Notes under the pieces: model-generated
Told to the model about the DNA's origin: nothing
What the model saw: only the letters and a program-made list of their open reading frames with translations
Database searches by the model: none
Assembly (NCBI GenBank): GCA_019637175.1
Contig: JAHBWD010000005.1
Span: forward strand, 1-64,000
DNA: 64,000 nt
DNA from: Labilithrix sp.
GTDB lineage: Bacteria > Myxococcota_A > Polyangia > Polyangiales > Polyangiaceae
Direction of reading: 5' to 3'
Translations under genes and position numbers: made by a program
Shown here: positions 8,446 through 15,828 of the stretch, piece by piece
Position numbering within the stretch: the stretch's first letter is position 1
How the letters are laid out: every line of letters starts with the position of its first letter

Positions 8446-9684
8446 TTGTTCGCGTTCGGGCGCGCCGGCGTGATCGTGTGCTTGGCGCTCGCGTCGTGCA
8501 AGCCTGCGCCGGCGTCGAGCTCGGAGCCGACGGTCGCGTCCGCGAGCCCGCAAGCGAGCGCGATGCCCGCGCCGCTCGCCAACGCTCCCACGACGACGAA
8601 CAGCGCGACGCCGACGGCGCCCGAAGGCGGGCCACCTCCCGTTCCGCTCCGCGGTGACGTCGCGCTCGGCCCCGACACGCTCTCGCGTGAAGGCGTCGGC
8701 TACACGCTGTCGGCCGCGCTCCGCGCCGCGGACGTCGCGGGGCCGCCTCGCGCGCCCGAGGTCAACGGCGCCGGCATCGACGCGGCGCGGAAGAAGACCG
8801 AGCTGCGCCTCGCGATCGATCTCGGACCGTCGCGCATGCGCGTCGCGCTCCTCGGCAACGGATGGGTGCTCCCCGCGGAGACCGAGCTTCGCGCGCGCTC
8901 CGATCGTCTGGGTCACGTCGTCGTGTGGCCCGGCGGCGCGACGTATCGACCGCTCGCTCCCGGCGCCCTGCGCGCGCTGCTCGGCGAGCGCCGCTTCGAC
9001 GTCGCGCCCATCACGGCCGCCGAGGTCGTCGCCAAGGAAGAAGGCGGCAAGCGCATCGGGATTCGCACGCGCAAGGTCGAGGTCGTCACGCGCGCCGCGA
9101 AGGCCACGTTCGAGATCGGCCGCCTCCAGGAGCTCGGAGAAGGCGGCATCCTCCTCTGCCGCATGCTCCTCGATCTGATGAACGCGCCGCCCACCAGCGC
9201 CGTCTGCGGCGACGGCGAGCTGCCCGTGCGCGCCGAGCTCCGCTGGCCGTCGCGAGGATCGATCGCGTTCGAGCTCACCGGCGTGCTCAAGAAGACCGAC
9301 ATGCCGGCGACGCCGCTGCTCGTGCCGCCCTCGGGCGCGGCGTTCGCGGCCTCGCCCTTCGAGGTCGCCGGCGTTCACCGCGCGCTCTCGCCCGCCGAGC
9401 TCGCGGCGTTCCGCACCGGCCCGGTCGACATCCCCGCCGGACCGTACGCCAACGAGGAAGGCCTCGTCGTCGCGAACGCGACCGAGGAGCTCCGCGTGCT
9501 CCACGTCGACGGCATCCCGGTCGCGTGGGCCGCGCCCGCGACGCGCGAGGTCGTCGCGGGTCTCCCGCGCGGTCGCTACATCGTGCAGTGGCGCACGTTC
9601 CTCGGCGAAGCGTTCGAGCCGCCGGTCACCCAGTCGGTCCCCGGCCTCACGCAGCTCGGCGGCGCCGACGCGGGCGCCCGCTGA
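8446..9684 (+). CDS. Hypothetical lipoprotein
   Basis: 412 residues from TTG, three bases after the HAD stop. The N-terminus has a hydrophobic stretch ending in the lipobox LALASC, then a Pro/Ser/Ala-rich linker of about 45 residues that would hold the folded part away from the membrane. The remainder is rich in beta-strand-like sequence without a domain I recognise. An internal GTG (MIVCLALASC) would leave almost no n-region, so the TTG is preferred. Location is probably the outer membrane or periplasm. Function unknown. Confidence 0.7.
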   Translation: MFAFGRAGVIVCLALASCKPAPASSSEPTVASASPQASAMPAPLANAPTTTNSATPTAPEGGPPPVPLRGDVALGPDTLSREGVGYTLSAALRAADVAGPPRAPEVNGAGIDAARKKTELRLAIDLGPSRMRVALLGNGWVLPAETELRARSDRLGHVVVWPGGATYRPLAPGALRALLGERRFDVAPITAAEVVAKEEGGKRIGIRTRKVEVVTRAAKATFEIGRLQELGEGGILLCRMLLDLMNAPPTSAVCGDGELPVRAELRWPSRGSIAFELTGVLKKTDMPATPLLVPPSGAAFAASPFEVAGVHRALSPAELAAFRTGPVDIPAGPYANEEGLVVANATEELRVLHVDGIPVAWAAPATREVVAGLPRGRYIVQWRTFLGEAFEPPVTQSVPGLTQLGGADAGAR

Positions 9685-9782
9685 GGCGACAGCGCATCGT
9701 CACGAGCGATCCGGACGGTCTCCGGCGCCTCGACCCTTCCGCGCAGCTCGTCGTCCTCTGACGACATCGCGGTTCGAGAAGG

Positions 9783-10466
9783 CTACTCGTAGTCGTCGCG
9801 CGTGAACTTCACGTCGCCGGTGCCTGCCGCCTCGGCGTGGGCGCGGAGCGTCTCGACGACGACCGTCACGACGTCGTAGCGCGTCGTGGGGAGGTAGTAC
9901 TCCTCCTCGTCGACGTCGGGCATCGCCGCGAGGCGCTCTTCGATCATCTCGCGCAGCGCAGGATCGAGGACGAGGTGCGCGTGAAACCCCTCGGCCGCCT
10001 CCATCGCGATCGCTTCGCGCGCCATCCCGATCGGATTGAAGGCGAGGAACACGTTGTGGAAGTAGAGGCGCCAGGCGTCGTGCGCGCCCTCCGCGAACCA
10101 CTCGGCGTCGAGCTCCTGCCGCATCACCTCCCCGAGGTAGGCGCCCACGGCGGGCGCCACGAGGTCGATGCTCTCGGGTCGCTCCTTGTACGCCTCGCGC
10201 GCCTCGCGGACGTACTGGTCGAGGAGGCTCAGGGTGTCGGGGGTGCCGTCGAGGGCGACCTTGTATTTGCTCGCCACGAACCGCATGGCCGCCGCACAGA
10301 GCTCGGCGACGGCCGGCGGTGCGGCCGGCGGCGGCGGCGTAGGAGACGTGCTTTCTCCCGGGTCATGATGGAATCCCGCTCCGTTCGCGTTGCCGGCCCC
10401 GTTCGAGCCGCCCGAGCCGCCCGTGTTGCCATTACCTGAGGAGGAGGAGGAGGAAGAGGAACCCAT
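9783..10466 (-). CDS. Hypothetical protein with poly-Ser/Gly/Asn N-terminus
   Basis: 227 residues. The first 50 are low complexity: a run of eight Ser, then Gly/Asn/Ala repeats and a Pro-rich stretch. From about residue 55 there is a compact helical domain with several acidic segments and no motif I can name. A good Shine-Dalgarno (AAAGGAGAG) lies upstream of the ATG. The Ser run is encoded by a trinucleotide repeat of TCC-type codons (10438-10460), the kind of tract that can slip by whole codons. It lies opposite to both neighbours and seems monocistronic. Confidence 0.6.
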   Translation of the reverse strand: MGSSSSSSSSGNGNTGGSGGSNGAGNANGAGFHHDPGESTSPTPPPPAAPPAVAELCAAAMRFVASKYKVALDGTPDTLSLLDQYVREAREAYKERPESIDLVAPAVGAYLGEVMRQELDAEWFAEGAHDAWRLYFHNVFLAFNPIGMAREAIAMEAAEGFHAHLVLDPALREMIEERLAAMPDVDEEEYYLPTTRYDVVTVVVETLRAHAEAAGTGDVKFTRDDYE

Positions 10467-10513
10467 CGCCGGTCTCTCCTTTAATACCCCTTCCGTCTGG
10501 CGTCGATGCCGCC

Positions 10514-10519
10514 TAGCCT
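10514..10519 (+). promoter_or_regulatory. -10-like TAGCCT for the metallophosphoesterase gene
   Basis: TAGCCT ends 9 bases before the ATG at 10529. A weak -35 candidate TTCCGT lies at 10491-10496 with a 17-base spacer. A short AGGG lies in the 9-base leader, so a minimal leader with a weak ribosome site is also possible. Confidence 0.4.
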
Positions 10520-10528
10520 AAGGGTTCC

Positions 10529-11266
10529 ATGCGGATCGGTGTCTTCAGCGACATCCATGCGAACCTCGAGGCCCTCTCGGCGGTGCTCGAGGCGTATCGG
10601 AAGGAGAACATCGACGTTTACTACTGTCTCGGCGACACCGTCGGGTACGGGGGCTCACCGAACGAGTGCGCCGACCTCGTCCGCGACCTCGCCAAGGTGA
10701 CGATCCTCGGCAACCACGACGCCGCCGTCTCCGGGCGCATGGATTACTCGTACTACTACGAGGCCGCGCGTCACGCGCTCGACGTGCACGCCGCGATGAT
10801 CTCGCCCGAGAACATGTCGTGGCTGAAGGCGCTGCCCTACCAGCACAAGCTCGAAGACTCCGACGTGCTGCTCTGTCACGGCTCGCCCGTGCGCCTCGAA
10901 GAGTTCGAGTACATCTTCGCGCCCGAGCAGGCGCGCGAGTGCCTCCCGCTCTGGGACAAGCTCGGGCACATCACCCTCATCGGGCACTCTCACCTCTGCA
11001 AGGTCTTCGCGCTCACCAAGGGGAGCGTCGAGGAGATGCCCGCGGTCGACTTCGAGCTCGCGCCCGACAAGAAGTACATCGTCTCGGTCGGCTCCGTCGG
11101 TCAGCCGCGCGACTTCGACAACCGCGCCAGCTTCACCGTGTTCGACAGCGAGAAGAAGCGCTTCGAGTTCAAGCGCATCGAGTACGACATCGAGCTCGCG
11201 GCCGACAAGGTCCTCCGCGCGCGGCTCGAGCGCAACTTCGCGCACCGCCTCTTCATCGGGGTCTAG
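10529..11266 (+). CDS. Calcineurin-like metallophosphoesterase (YfcE/MJ0936-like)
   Basis: 245 residues, one domain. The dinuclear-metal phosphoesterase motifs appear in order: SDIHAN (Asp8, His10), GDTVGYG (Asp36), GNHD (Asn62-Asp64), CHGS and GHSH. These small enzymes hydrolyse phosphodiesters such as cyclic nucleotides, or diadenosine tetraphosphate; the substrate cannot be told from sequence. The GDTVGYGG form is typical of a widespread bacterial subfamily. The 3' end overlaps the convergent lipoprotein gene by 14 bases. Confidence 0.88.
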   Translation: MRIGVFSDIHANLEALSAVLEAYRKENIDVYYCLGDTVGYGGSPNECADLVRDLAKVTILGNHDAAVSGRMDYSYYYEAARHALDVHAAMISPENMSWLKALPYQHKLEDSDVLLCHGSPVRLEEFEYIFAPEQARECLPLWDKLGHITLIGHSHLCKVFALTKGSVEEMPAVDFELAPDKKYIVSVGSVGQPRDFDNRASFTVFDSEKKRFEFKRIEYDIELAADKVLRARLERNFAHRLFIGV

Positions 11267-12470
11267 CCGGCAGCGCCGGGTGAACCGGCGGCAGCACGCG
11301 TGAGCCGGCCTGCTCGGCGACGACGTCGCGCACGAACGTCCGGAGATCGACGTCGATCTCGTAGCTCCGCGATCCCGATCCGATCTTGCCGTGGAGCGCG
11401 ATCGCGACCTCGCCGCCGCGCGTTTTGTCGACGCGCGCGGTCGTGACGCGGCAGTCGCAGCGCGAGGCGGGGTGCACGAGCGTCGCCTCGCCCGGGATCT
11501 CGAGCTCGAGGCGCTCGAGCAGCGGCTTGGGCGGCTCCTTGTCGGAGGGTGAAGGCTCGAGCAGGACGGCGATGCCGAGGCGCGGCCGGCGATTCGGCGA
11601 AGGCGCGATCCGCGTGGTCTCGCTCTCGCCGATCATCCCGATCTCGACGCGCGCGCGATCGCGCGAGGTCACGACGACGGCGCCGCGCGCGACCTCGGTC
11701 GCGAGATCCGCCTCCGACGTGGGCGGATCGGGCGTGCCCGCTTCGCCTTTCACCACGAGCTTGCCGCGCGCTTCCGGGAGCTTCGGCAGCCCGTCGAGCG
11801 GAGGGCTGAGCAAGGATCGCCACCGCACGACCTCGCGCTTGCACGAAGCCTGCTCGGCGGGCAGGAGCACGTTGCACTTGCTCTCGTCGCGGTGGGCGAG
11901 CGCCTCGCACGTCGCGCGCGCGCCCGTGCGCGCTTCTCCGGCGCACAAGCGCGGATCCTTGCCCGCCACGGCGACGCACGTCATCGCGCGCCCGCGCGTC
12001 GCCACGCCCTCGAAGACGAGCGGACACGCCTCGGGCGTCTGCGCCACCATCGCGACCCACGCCTGGCAGCGCACGCGGAGCGCGCTCGAGTCGATGCGGT
12101 CGCAGGTCTCGCGCTTCTTGTCTTTGGCGGCCTCGAGCAAGCGGCAGGCGTCTCGCAGGAACGTGTCGTAGCCGATCGCGCGGAGGGCGTCGCCGACGAG
12201 CGGATCGAGGTTCGCGCGATCGCGAACGCAGGCGTCGACGTTGACGAAGCGGTCGAGCTCCGTCTTCAGATCGCCCGCGGGCGGAGGTGGATCGACGCTC
12301 TCGGCGAGCGCGCCGGCGTCGAGGCCGAGCACCGCGGCGACGCTCGCGGGGCTCGCCGGCGCGCTCGCGGAGGGCCCCGGCCCGCCGGGCTTCTTGTCGT
12401 CGCACGCGACGAAGAGCGCGGCCATGGAGGCGAACCCGAGCACGACGATGGACGCACGCACGGCACGCAT
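11253..12470 (-). CDS. Hypothetical Cys-rich lipoprotein
   Basis: 405 residues with a signal peptide and lipobox ALFVAC, then a Gly/Pro/Ser/Ala linker. Residues about 75-215 contain many Cys spaced 10-25 apart in small helical units (for example RETCDRID, VRCQAW, MTCVAV, ATCEAL), which suggests disulfide-linked hairpins in the periplasm. The C-terminal half is beta-rich. It is the last gene of the five-gene minus-strand run led by the sigma-like protein, 22 bases after the RHH-FHA gene. A GATAAT hexamer 8 bases upstream of its ATG could give a separate promoter. Function unknown. Confidence 0.68.
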   Translation of the reverse strand: MRAVRASIVVLGFASMAALFVACDDKKPGGPGPSASAPASPASVAAVLGLDAGALAESVDPPPPAGDLKTELDRFVNVDACVRDRANLDPLVGDALRAIGYDTFLRDACRLLEAAKDKKRETCDRIDSSALRVRCQAWVAMVAQTPEACPLVFEGVATRGRAMTCVAVAGKDPRLCAGEARTGARATCEALAHRDESKCNVLLPAEQASCKREVVRWRSLLSPPLDGLPKLPEARGKLVVKGEAGTPDPPTSEADLATEVARGAVVVTSRDRARVEIGMIGESETTRIAPSPNRRPRLGIAVLLEPSPSDKEPPKPLLERLELEIPGEATLVHPASRCDCRVTTARVDKTRGGEVAIALHGKIGSGSRSYEIDVDLRTFVRDVVAEQAGSRVLPPVHPALPARPR

Positions 12471-12478
12471 GCGCCGGG

Positions 12479-12484
12479 ATTATC
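12479..12484 (-). promoter_or_regulatory. -10-like GATAAT for the Cys-rich lipoprotein
   Basis: On the minus strand TGTGATAAT, resembling an extended -10, ends 8 bases before the ATG at 12470 in the 22-base gap after the FHA gene. No good -35 is seen. It belongs to the recurrent short-leader pattern. Confidence 0.35.
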
Positions 12485-12492
12485 ACACGTGC

Positions 12493-13098
12493 TCACGCGC
12501 GCTCGACGAGGATCGCGAAGGGCCCGATCTCGACGACGTCGCCGGCTTGGATCGGCGCGCGCGTGATCCGGACGCCGTTGACGCGGACGCCGTTGGTCGA
12601 GGCCATGTCGACGATCACGTAGCCGCGCTCGGCCCGCTCGACGATGGCGTGCTGCCGCGAGACGCCGGGATCGCGGAGGGTGAAGTGGGCGTCGCGCGCC
12701 CCTCGACCGAGGACGAAGCGGTCGCGATCGACGATCGCGCGCGCCTCGCCGACGCGAAGCGCGATCGCGTCGGGGCGCTGTCCGACGAAGCTCCCGGTGG
12801 GCCGCCTCGGGCGAGGCGGAGGCGGTGGAGGAGGGAGCGGCAGCGCGAGCGGCGGGCGCGGGAGCGAAGGCGGCGCCGCGTTCGGTCGAGGCGCGGGAGG
12901 CTTCAGCGAAGCGTCGGCGAGCAGGCGCTTCATCGCCTCGGCGAGCAGCCAGTCGACCGAGCACTCGAGGTCGCGCGCGCGGGCCTCGAACGCGCGATAG
13001 AGGTCGTCGCGGCACAGGAAGGTGTGGGGCTTGCGGTCGTCGCTCACGCCTGGCGAGGCGGGCGAACGGGAGTCGCGGCGGATGCTCATGGCGTTCAT
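12493..13098 (-). CDS. RHH-like + FHA domain protein
   Basis: 201 residues. Residues about 25-62 (from HTFLCRDDLYRAFEARA to AMKRLL) match the fold pattern of ribbon-helix-helix DNA-binding modules: a strand, then two helices. A Pro-rich linker (about 67-100) follows, with a run of eight Pro, then a C-terminal FHA domain with the phosphothreonine-binding signature: FVLGRG, SRQHA and STNGVRVNG. FHA domains bind pThr peptides, often products of Ser/Thr kinases such as the four in this window. The N-terminal module recurs in the paralogue at 13815-14912. A reader that couples pThr recognition to DNA binding is plausible but inferred. Confidence 0.75.
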   Translation of the reverse strand: MNAMSIRRDSRSPASPGVSDDRKPHTFLCRDDLYRAFEARARDLECSVDWLLAEAMKRLLADASLKPPAPRPNAAPPSLPRPPLALPLPPPPPPPRPRRPTGSFVGQRPDAIALRVGEARAIVDRDRFVLGRGARDAHFTLRDPGVSRQHAIVERAERGYVIVDMASTNGVRVNGVRITRAPIQAGDVVEIGPFAILVERA

Positions 13099-13164
13099 CG
13101 GCGGGGCTTTTCCGTCGAGACCAGGCGCCGGCGACGCGCGCGTTTTGGACGTGGGCGATTTTTT

Positions 13165-13767
13165 CTACTCGTCGCGGTCTCCCGCGTCGGCGTCCTTCAC
13201 GAGGTAGCCCTGCGTGAAGTAGCCCTGGTTCATGAACGCGTGGTCGATCTCGGCCGCGGTCGGGTGCGGGCGCGCGTCTCGATTGGCCGTCCCGGCCCAC
13301 GCTGCGGCGAGGGTCGAAGCGAGGAGGGGAGCCGAAGCGGCCGCGACGATCTTGAGGCGGCGCTTGCGCTTGGTGTGGGCGCCGACCGGACAGTCGGCGG
13401 TGAGCACCCGTCCGTCGGCGCGCCGGTAGAAGCGGACGCAGGTGTCGCCCCCACGATCGAGCAGCTCGAGCGCCTCGGCCTCGGTCATCGCCGAGAGGTC
13501 GTAGACGTTCTTGTTGCATGTTGCACACATTCGCACGCGGTCGTCGCCCGTCATCGTCGACCAGTCGACGCCGCATGGGCTCGCGACGCGGATGTCGTCG
13601 AGCAAGCCTCGCGACGCGCCGAGGCGCTGCTCGATCGCGTCGAGCGCGACGCGGAGGCGGGCCCGCTCGGCGGCGAGCTCGGCGAGCTGCGCCTCGAGCT
13701 CGGCGAGCGCGCGCGTGATGGTCGCTCGCCGCTCGCGGAGCGGGTCGTGACGGTAGGGACTGCCCAT
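13165..13767 (-). CDS. Membrane protein with conserved CxxC / VYDLS domain
   Basis: 200 residues from the ATG at 13767, chosen because GGAGG sits 5-6 bases upstream; the open frame extends to 13944 without sense. Residues about 8-50 are a charged coiled coil. A Cys domain follows with landmarks CGVDW, MTGDDRVRMCATC, NVYDLSAMT and a final DCPVG; I have seen this pattern in uncharacterised proteins of Myxococcota and other phyla, often beside a membrane span, and the CATC pair could bind metal. A hydrophobic segment (KIVAAASAPLL onward) would anchor it, leaving about 35 residues outside. It lies between the two FHA genes in the same orientation, so it probably belongs to the same signalling unit. 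Confidence 0.7.
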   Translation of the reverse strand: MGSPYRHDPLRERRATITRALAELEAQLAELAAERARLRVALDAIEQRLGASRGLLDDIRVASPCGVDWSTMTGDDRVRMCATCNKNVYDLSAMTEAEALELLDRGGDTCVRFYRRADGRVLTADCPVGAHTKRKRRLKIVAAASAPLLASTLAAAWAGTANRDARPHPTAAEIDHAFMNQGYFTQGYLVKDADAGDRDE

Positions 13768-13814
13768 CGAGCCTCCGTCATCGGGCAACGGAGCGCGCTC
13801 GAGGATTGTTCCCG

Positions 13815-14912
13815 TCAGCGGAGCGAGACGAGGATCTGGTGGGTCGTGATCTCGATGGCGTCGCCGTCGACGAGCTGTCGTCGCGACACGCGCTGCCCTT
13901 GCACGAAGACGCCGTTGGTGGAGCCGAGATCGGCCACGAACCACTCGTCGCCGACGCGCTCGATCATCGCGTGCTGGCGGGAGACGTTCGAATCGTCGAG
14001 CAAGAGATCCGCCTGCGACTTCGAGCGGCCGAGCAGGAAGCGCTCCTTGTTCACCTCGTACGTCCGGCCCTGGTACGACAGCGTGAGGTTGACGGCGGGC
14101 GTCGGGTAGGGGCCAGACGAAGCCGCCGCCGCGTGCATCGGCGACGAAGACGGCAGGGGAGGCGGGAACGAACGAGGCGCCGGAGGCACGCCCGCGCGTG
14201 AAGGCGGCGGCGGCGGCATGCTCGCGCTCGGCCGGGGCATGCTCGGCGGCGCGCCCGGCGCCGCGCGCGCCGGCGGCGCCGGCAGCGCATGACCGAGCGG
14301 CGCCGTGAACGGCCGCTGGAGCGGCGGCCGCCCCGACATCGGCGGCGGCGGAGGCGGCGGAGGCTGCATCCGCGAGGCCGGAGCCGCTGGTGCGCTGCGC
14401 ATCGACGGCGCTTCCTGCGTCGGGGCCATCCGCTCGAGCGCGTCGCGCGCCTGGGTGGCGGCCAGATCAGGCGCGTCGTGTCCCGACTGGTAGTCGTGGG
14501 CCGGGGCCATCCCCTGGTGGGACGAGTGCGCGCGGTGGCGCGCGTAGGCCTGCATCGCGTCGGCGAGCAGGTCGTCGATCGAGGCATCGCCTTCGCGCGC
14601 CATGGCTTCGAAGGTCTGCCAAAGAGCCTCGCGACACTGGAAGGTCCGCGCGCGCATTCCCACGCTCTCCTCGGGAGGATACAGCAGCCCCGCCGCGGCT
14701 TCCACGTCCTCGGCGCTCGCGCGCACGAAGGCGACGCAGCGCCCGTCTTCGCACACCATGAGGTGCTCGGTCACGGCGCGGGCGCGGGCCGCGGAGAGCT
14801 GCCCGGTCGCGTGCCGCGTGAGCGTCTCGACGTCGGCGTGCGCGGTCGGATCGCCGCTGACGACCCCTCGATGGGACGCGAGCCACTGCTCCAGCTGGAC
14901 GTCCTCGTTCAT
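13815..14912 (-). CDS. Zinc-finger anti-sigma-like / RHH-like / FHA protein
   Basis: 365 residues, three modules. Residues about 30-62 (RHATGQLS, TEHLMVCEDGRC) fit the zf-HC2/ZAS zinc finger of anti-sigma factors: His, His-x3-Cys, then Cys. Residues about 88-125 (RTFQCREALWQTFEAMA to ADAMQAYAR) match the RHH-like module of the paralogue at 12493. A long Pro/Ala/Met linker (about 165-270) leads to a C-terminal FHA domain with FLLGRS, SRQHA and STNGVFVQG. Its ATG overlaps the stop of the sigma-like gene as ATGA, the arrangement expected of a sigma/anti-sigma pair. A cytoplasmic anti-sigma whose grip depends on pThr binding by FHA is the suggested role; this is inference. Confidence 0.78.
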   Translation of the reverse strand: MNEDVQLEQWLASHRGVVSGDPTAHADVETLTRHATGQLSAARARAVTEHLMVCEDGRCVAFVRASAEDVEAAAGLLYPPEESVGMRARTFQCREALWQTFEAMAREGDASIDDLLADAMQAYARHRAHSSHQGMAPAHDYQSGHDAPDLAATQARDALERMAPTQEAPSMRSAPAAPASRMQPPPPPPPPMSGRPPLQRPFTAPLGHALPAPPARAAPGAPPSMPRPSASMPPPPPSRAGVPPAPRSFPPPLPSSSPMHAAAASSGPYPTPAVNLTLSYQGRTYEVNKERFLLGRSKSQADLLLDDSNVSRQHAMIERVGDEWFVADLGSTNGVFVQGQRVSRRQLVDGDAIEITTHQILVSLR

Positions 14913-15781
14913 CTCGAAGGCTCCGCGATCCGCAGGACGCGCCGGAACGCGCCGTCGAACCGATCCATGGATTCCTCCCCCAGAGCGTCGCTCCGCGCAA
15001 GCACCTCGAGGGTCGCCGCCGCGCCGGCGCGGTAGAGGTCACGAGCCTCGGCGAGCGTCATGGCGGGCTTCCGGAGGGCCGTCCGGACGACGAGGAGCGC
15101 CTGCCCGTCCGAGGGGTCGCCCCGGGTGAAGCGCCGCGCCTCCACCGCCGTTCGCTGGCGCGGATCGAGCTGGAGCAGGACGTCGAAGAAGAGCACCGAG
15201 TAGCGCCAAATCGACAGGTATTTCCGGTCGGTGACCGTCGCGTCGCTCACCCCGAGCGACGCGCGCCAGGCGGCGGGCTCGAACTCGCCGCGCATCAGCT
15301 CGACGATCATCGTGTATCCGATCGGGTCGATCGTCCTGAGGCGATCGAGCGCCGTCACGACGCGTCCCGGGATCGTCGGATCGTCGTCGGCCGCGTCGGG
15401 AGCGTCGGGCGGCTCCGACCAGGGCTGCTCGCGCATGTCGCGATACCTTCGGCGTACGGCGTTACGCCCGAGATAGAGGTACGGCCACGACGTGAGCCAG
15501 AGACGCGCGTCGAGCGGCGCGCTGCCGTACGAGGCCCGGAGGGCTTCGGGATCCCACTCCGGATCGAGCCAGCTCACGAGGGCGTCGCGCGCGACGTCGG
15601 GCCCGTGAGAGCGAAAGCGGCGCTCGAGCAGCGCCTCGACGCGGCACGGCATCGTGAGGAGGTGGCGGCGGTTCTCCGGCGTCGGATGCACGAGCAGGAG
15701 GCACTGCCCTGCTTCGGCCTCGTAGAGCTCGCAGGCGCGACAACAGGGCGGCAGCTCACTCGCGCCGCGTCCCTCGACCAC
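14909..15781 (-). CDS. Divergent sigma-70-like (ECF-type) protein
   Basis: 290 residues from GTG. After a Cys-rich N-terminus (four Cys in CCRACELYEAEAGQC) the region RVEALLERRF to YLGRNAVRRRYRD resembles sigma region 2, including an aromatic/basic stretch like 2.3-2.4. The segment around AAWRASLGVSDATVTDRKY reads like the helix-turn-helix of region 4. The match is weak, so a sigma-derived regulator without RNA polymerase binding remains possible. It is the first gene of the minus-strand cassette and overlaps the zinc-finger/FHA gene by four bases. A TAGGAT hexamer lies 6 bases before the start. Confidence 0.6.
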   Translation of the reverse strand: MVEGRGASELPPCCRACELYEAEAGQCLLLVHPTPENRRHLLTMPCRVEALLERRFRSHGPDVARDALVSWLDPEWDPEALRASYGSAPLDARLWLTSWPYLYLGRNAVRRRYRDMREQPWSEPPDAPDAADDDPTIPGRVVTALDRLRTIDPIGYTMIVELMRGEFEPAAWRASLGVSDATVTDRKYLSIWRYSVLFFDVLLQLDPRQRTAVEARRFTRGDPSDGQALLVVRTALRKPAMTLAEARDLYRAGAAATLEVLARSDALGEESMDRFDGAFRRVLRIAEPSR

Positions 15782-15787
15782 GAGCGC

Positions 15788-15793
15788 ATCCTA
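15788..15793 (-). promoter_or_regulatory. -10-like TAGGAT for the sigma-like gene
   Basis: Minus-strand TAGGAT ends 6 bases before the GTG at 15781. It is divergent from the TACGCT at 15816-15821 that precedes the next plus-strand gene. Confidence 0.35.
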
Positions 15794-15815
15794 CCCCAGA
15801 TGCGAGCAAGAAATG

Positions 15816-15821
15816 TACGCT
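15816..15821 (+). promoter_or_regulatory. -10-like TACGCT for the 15829 gene
   Basis: TACGCT ends 7 bases before the ATG at 15829, with no Shine-Dalgarno in between. It follows the short-leader TANNNT pattern. Confidence 0.35.
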
Positions 15822-15828
15822 TGCGGCG

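Noticed and set aside
9750..9765. Hairpin GTCGTC-CTCT-GACGAC between convergent genes
   Set aside because: Well formed but only six pairs and no T tract on either side, so I do not call a terminator.
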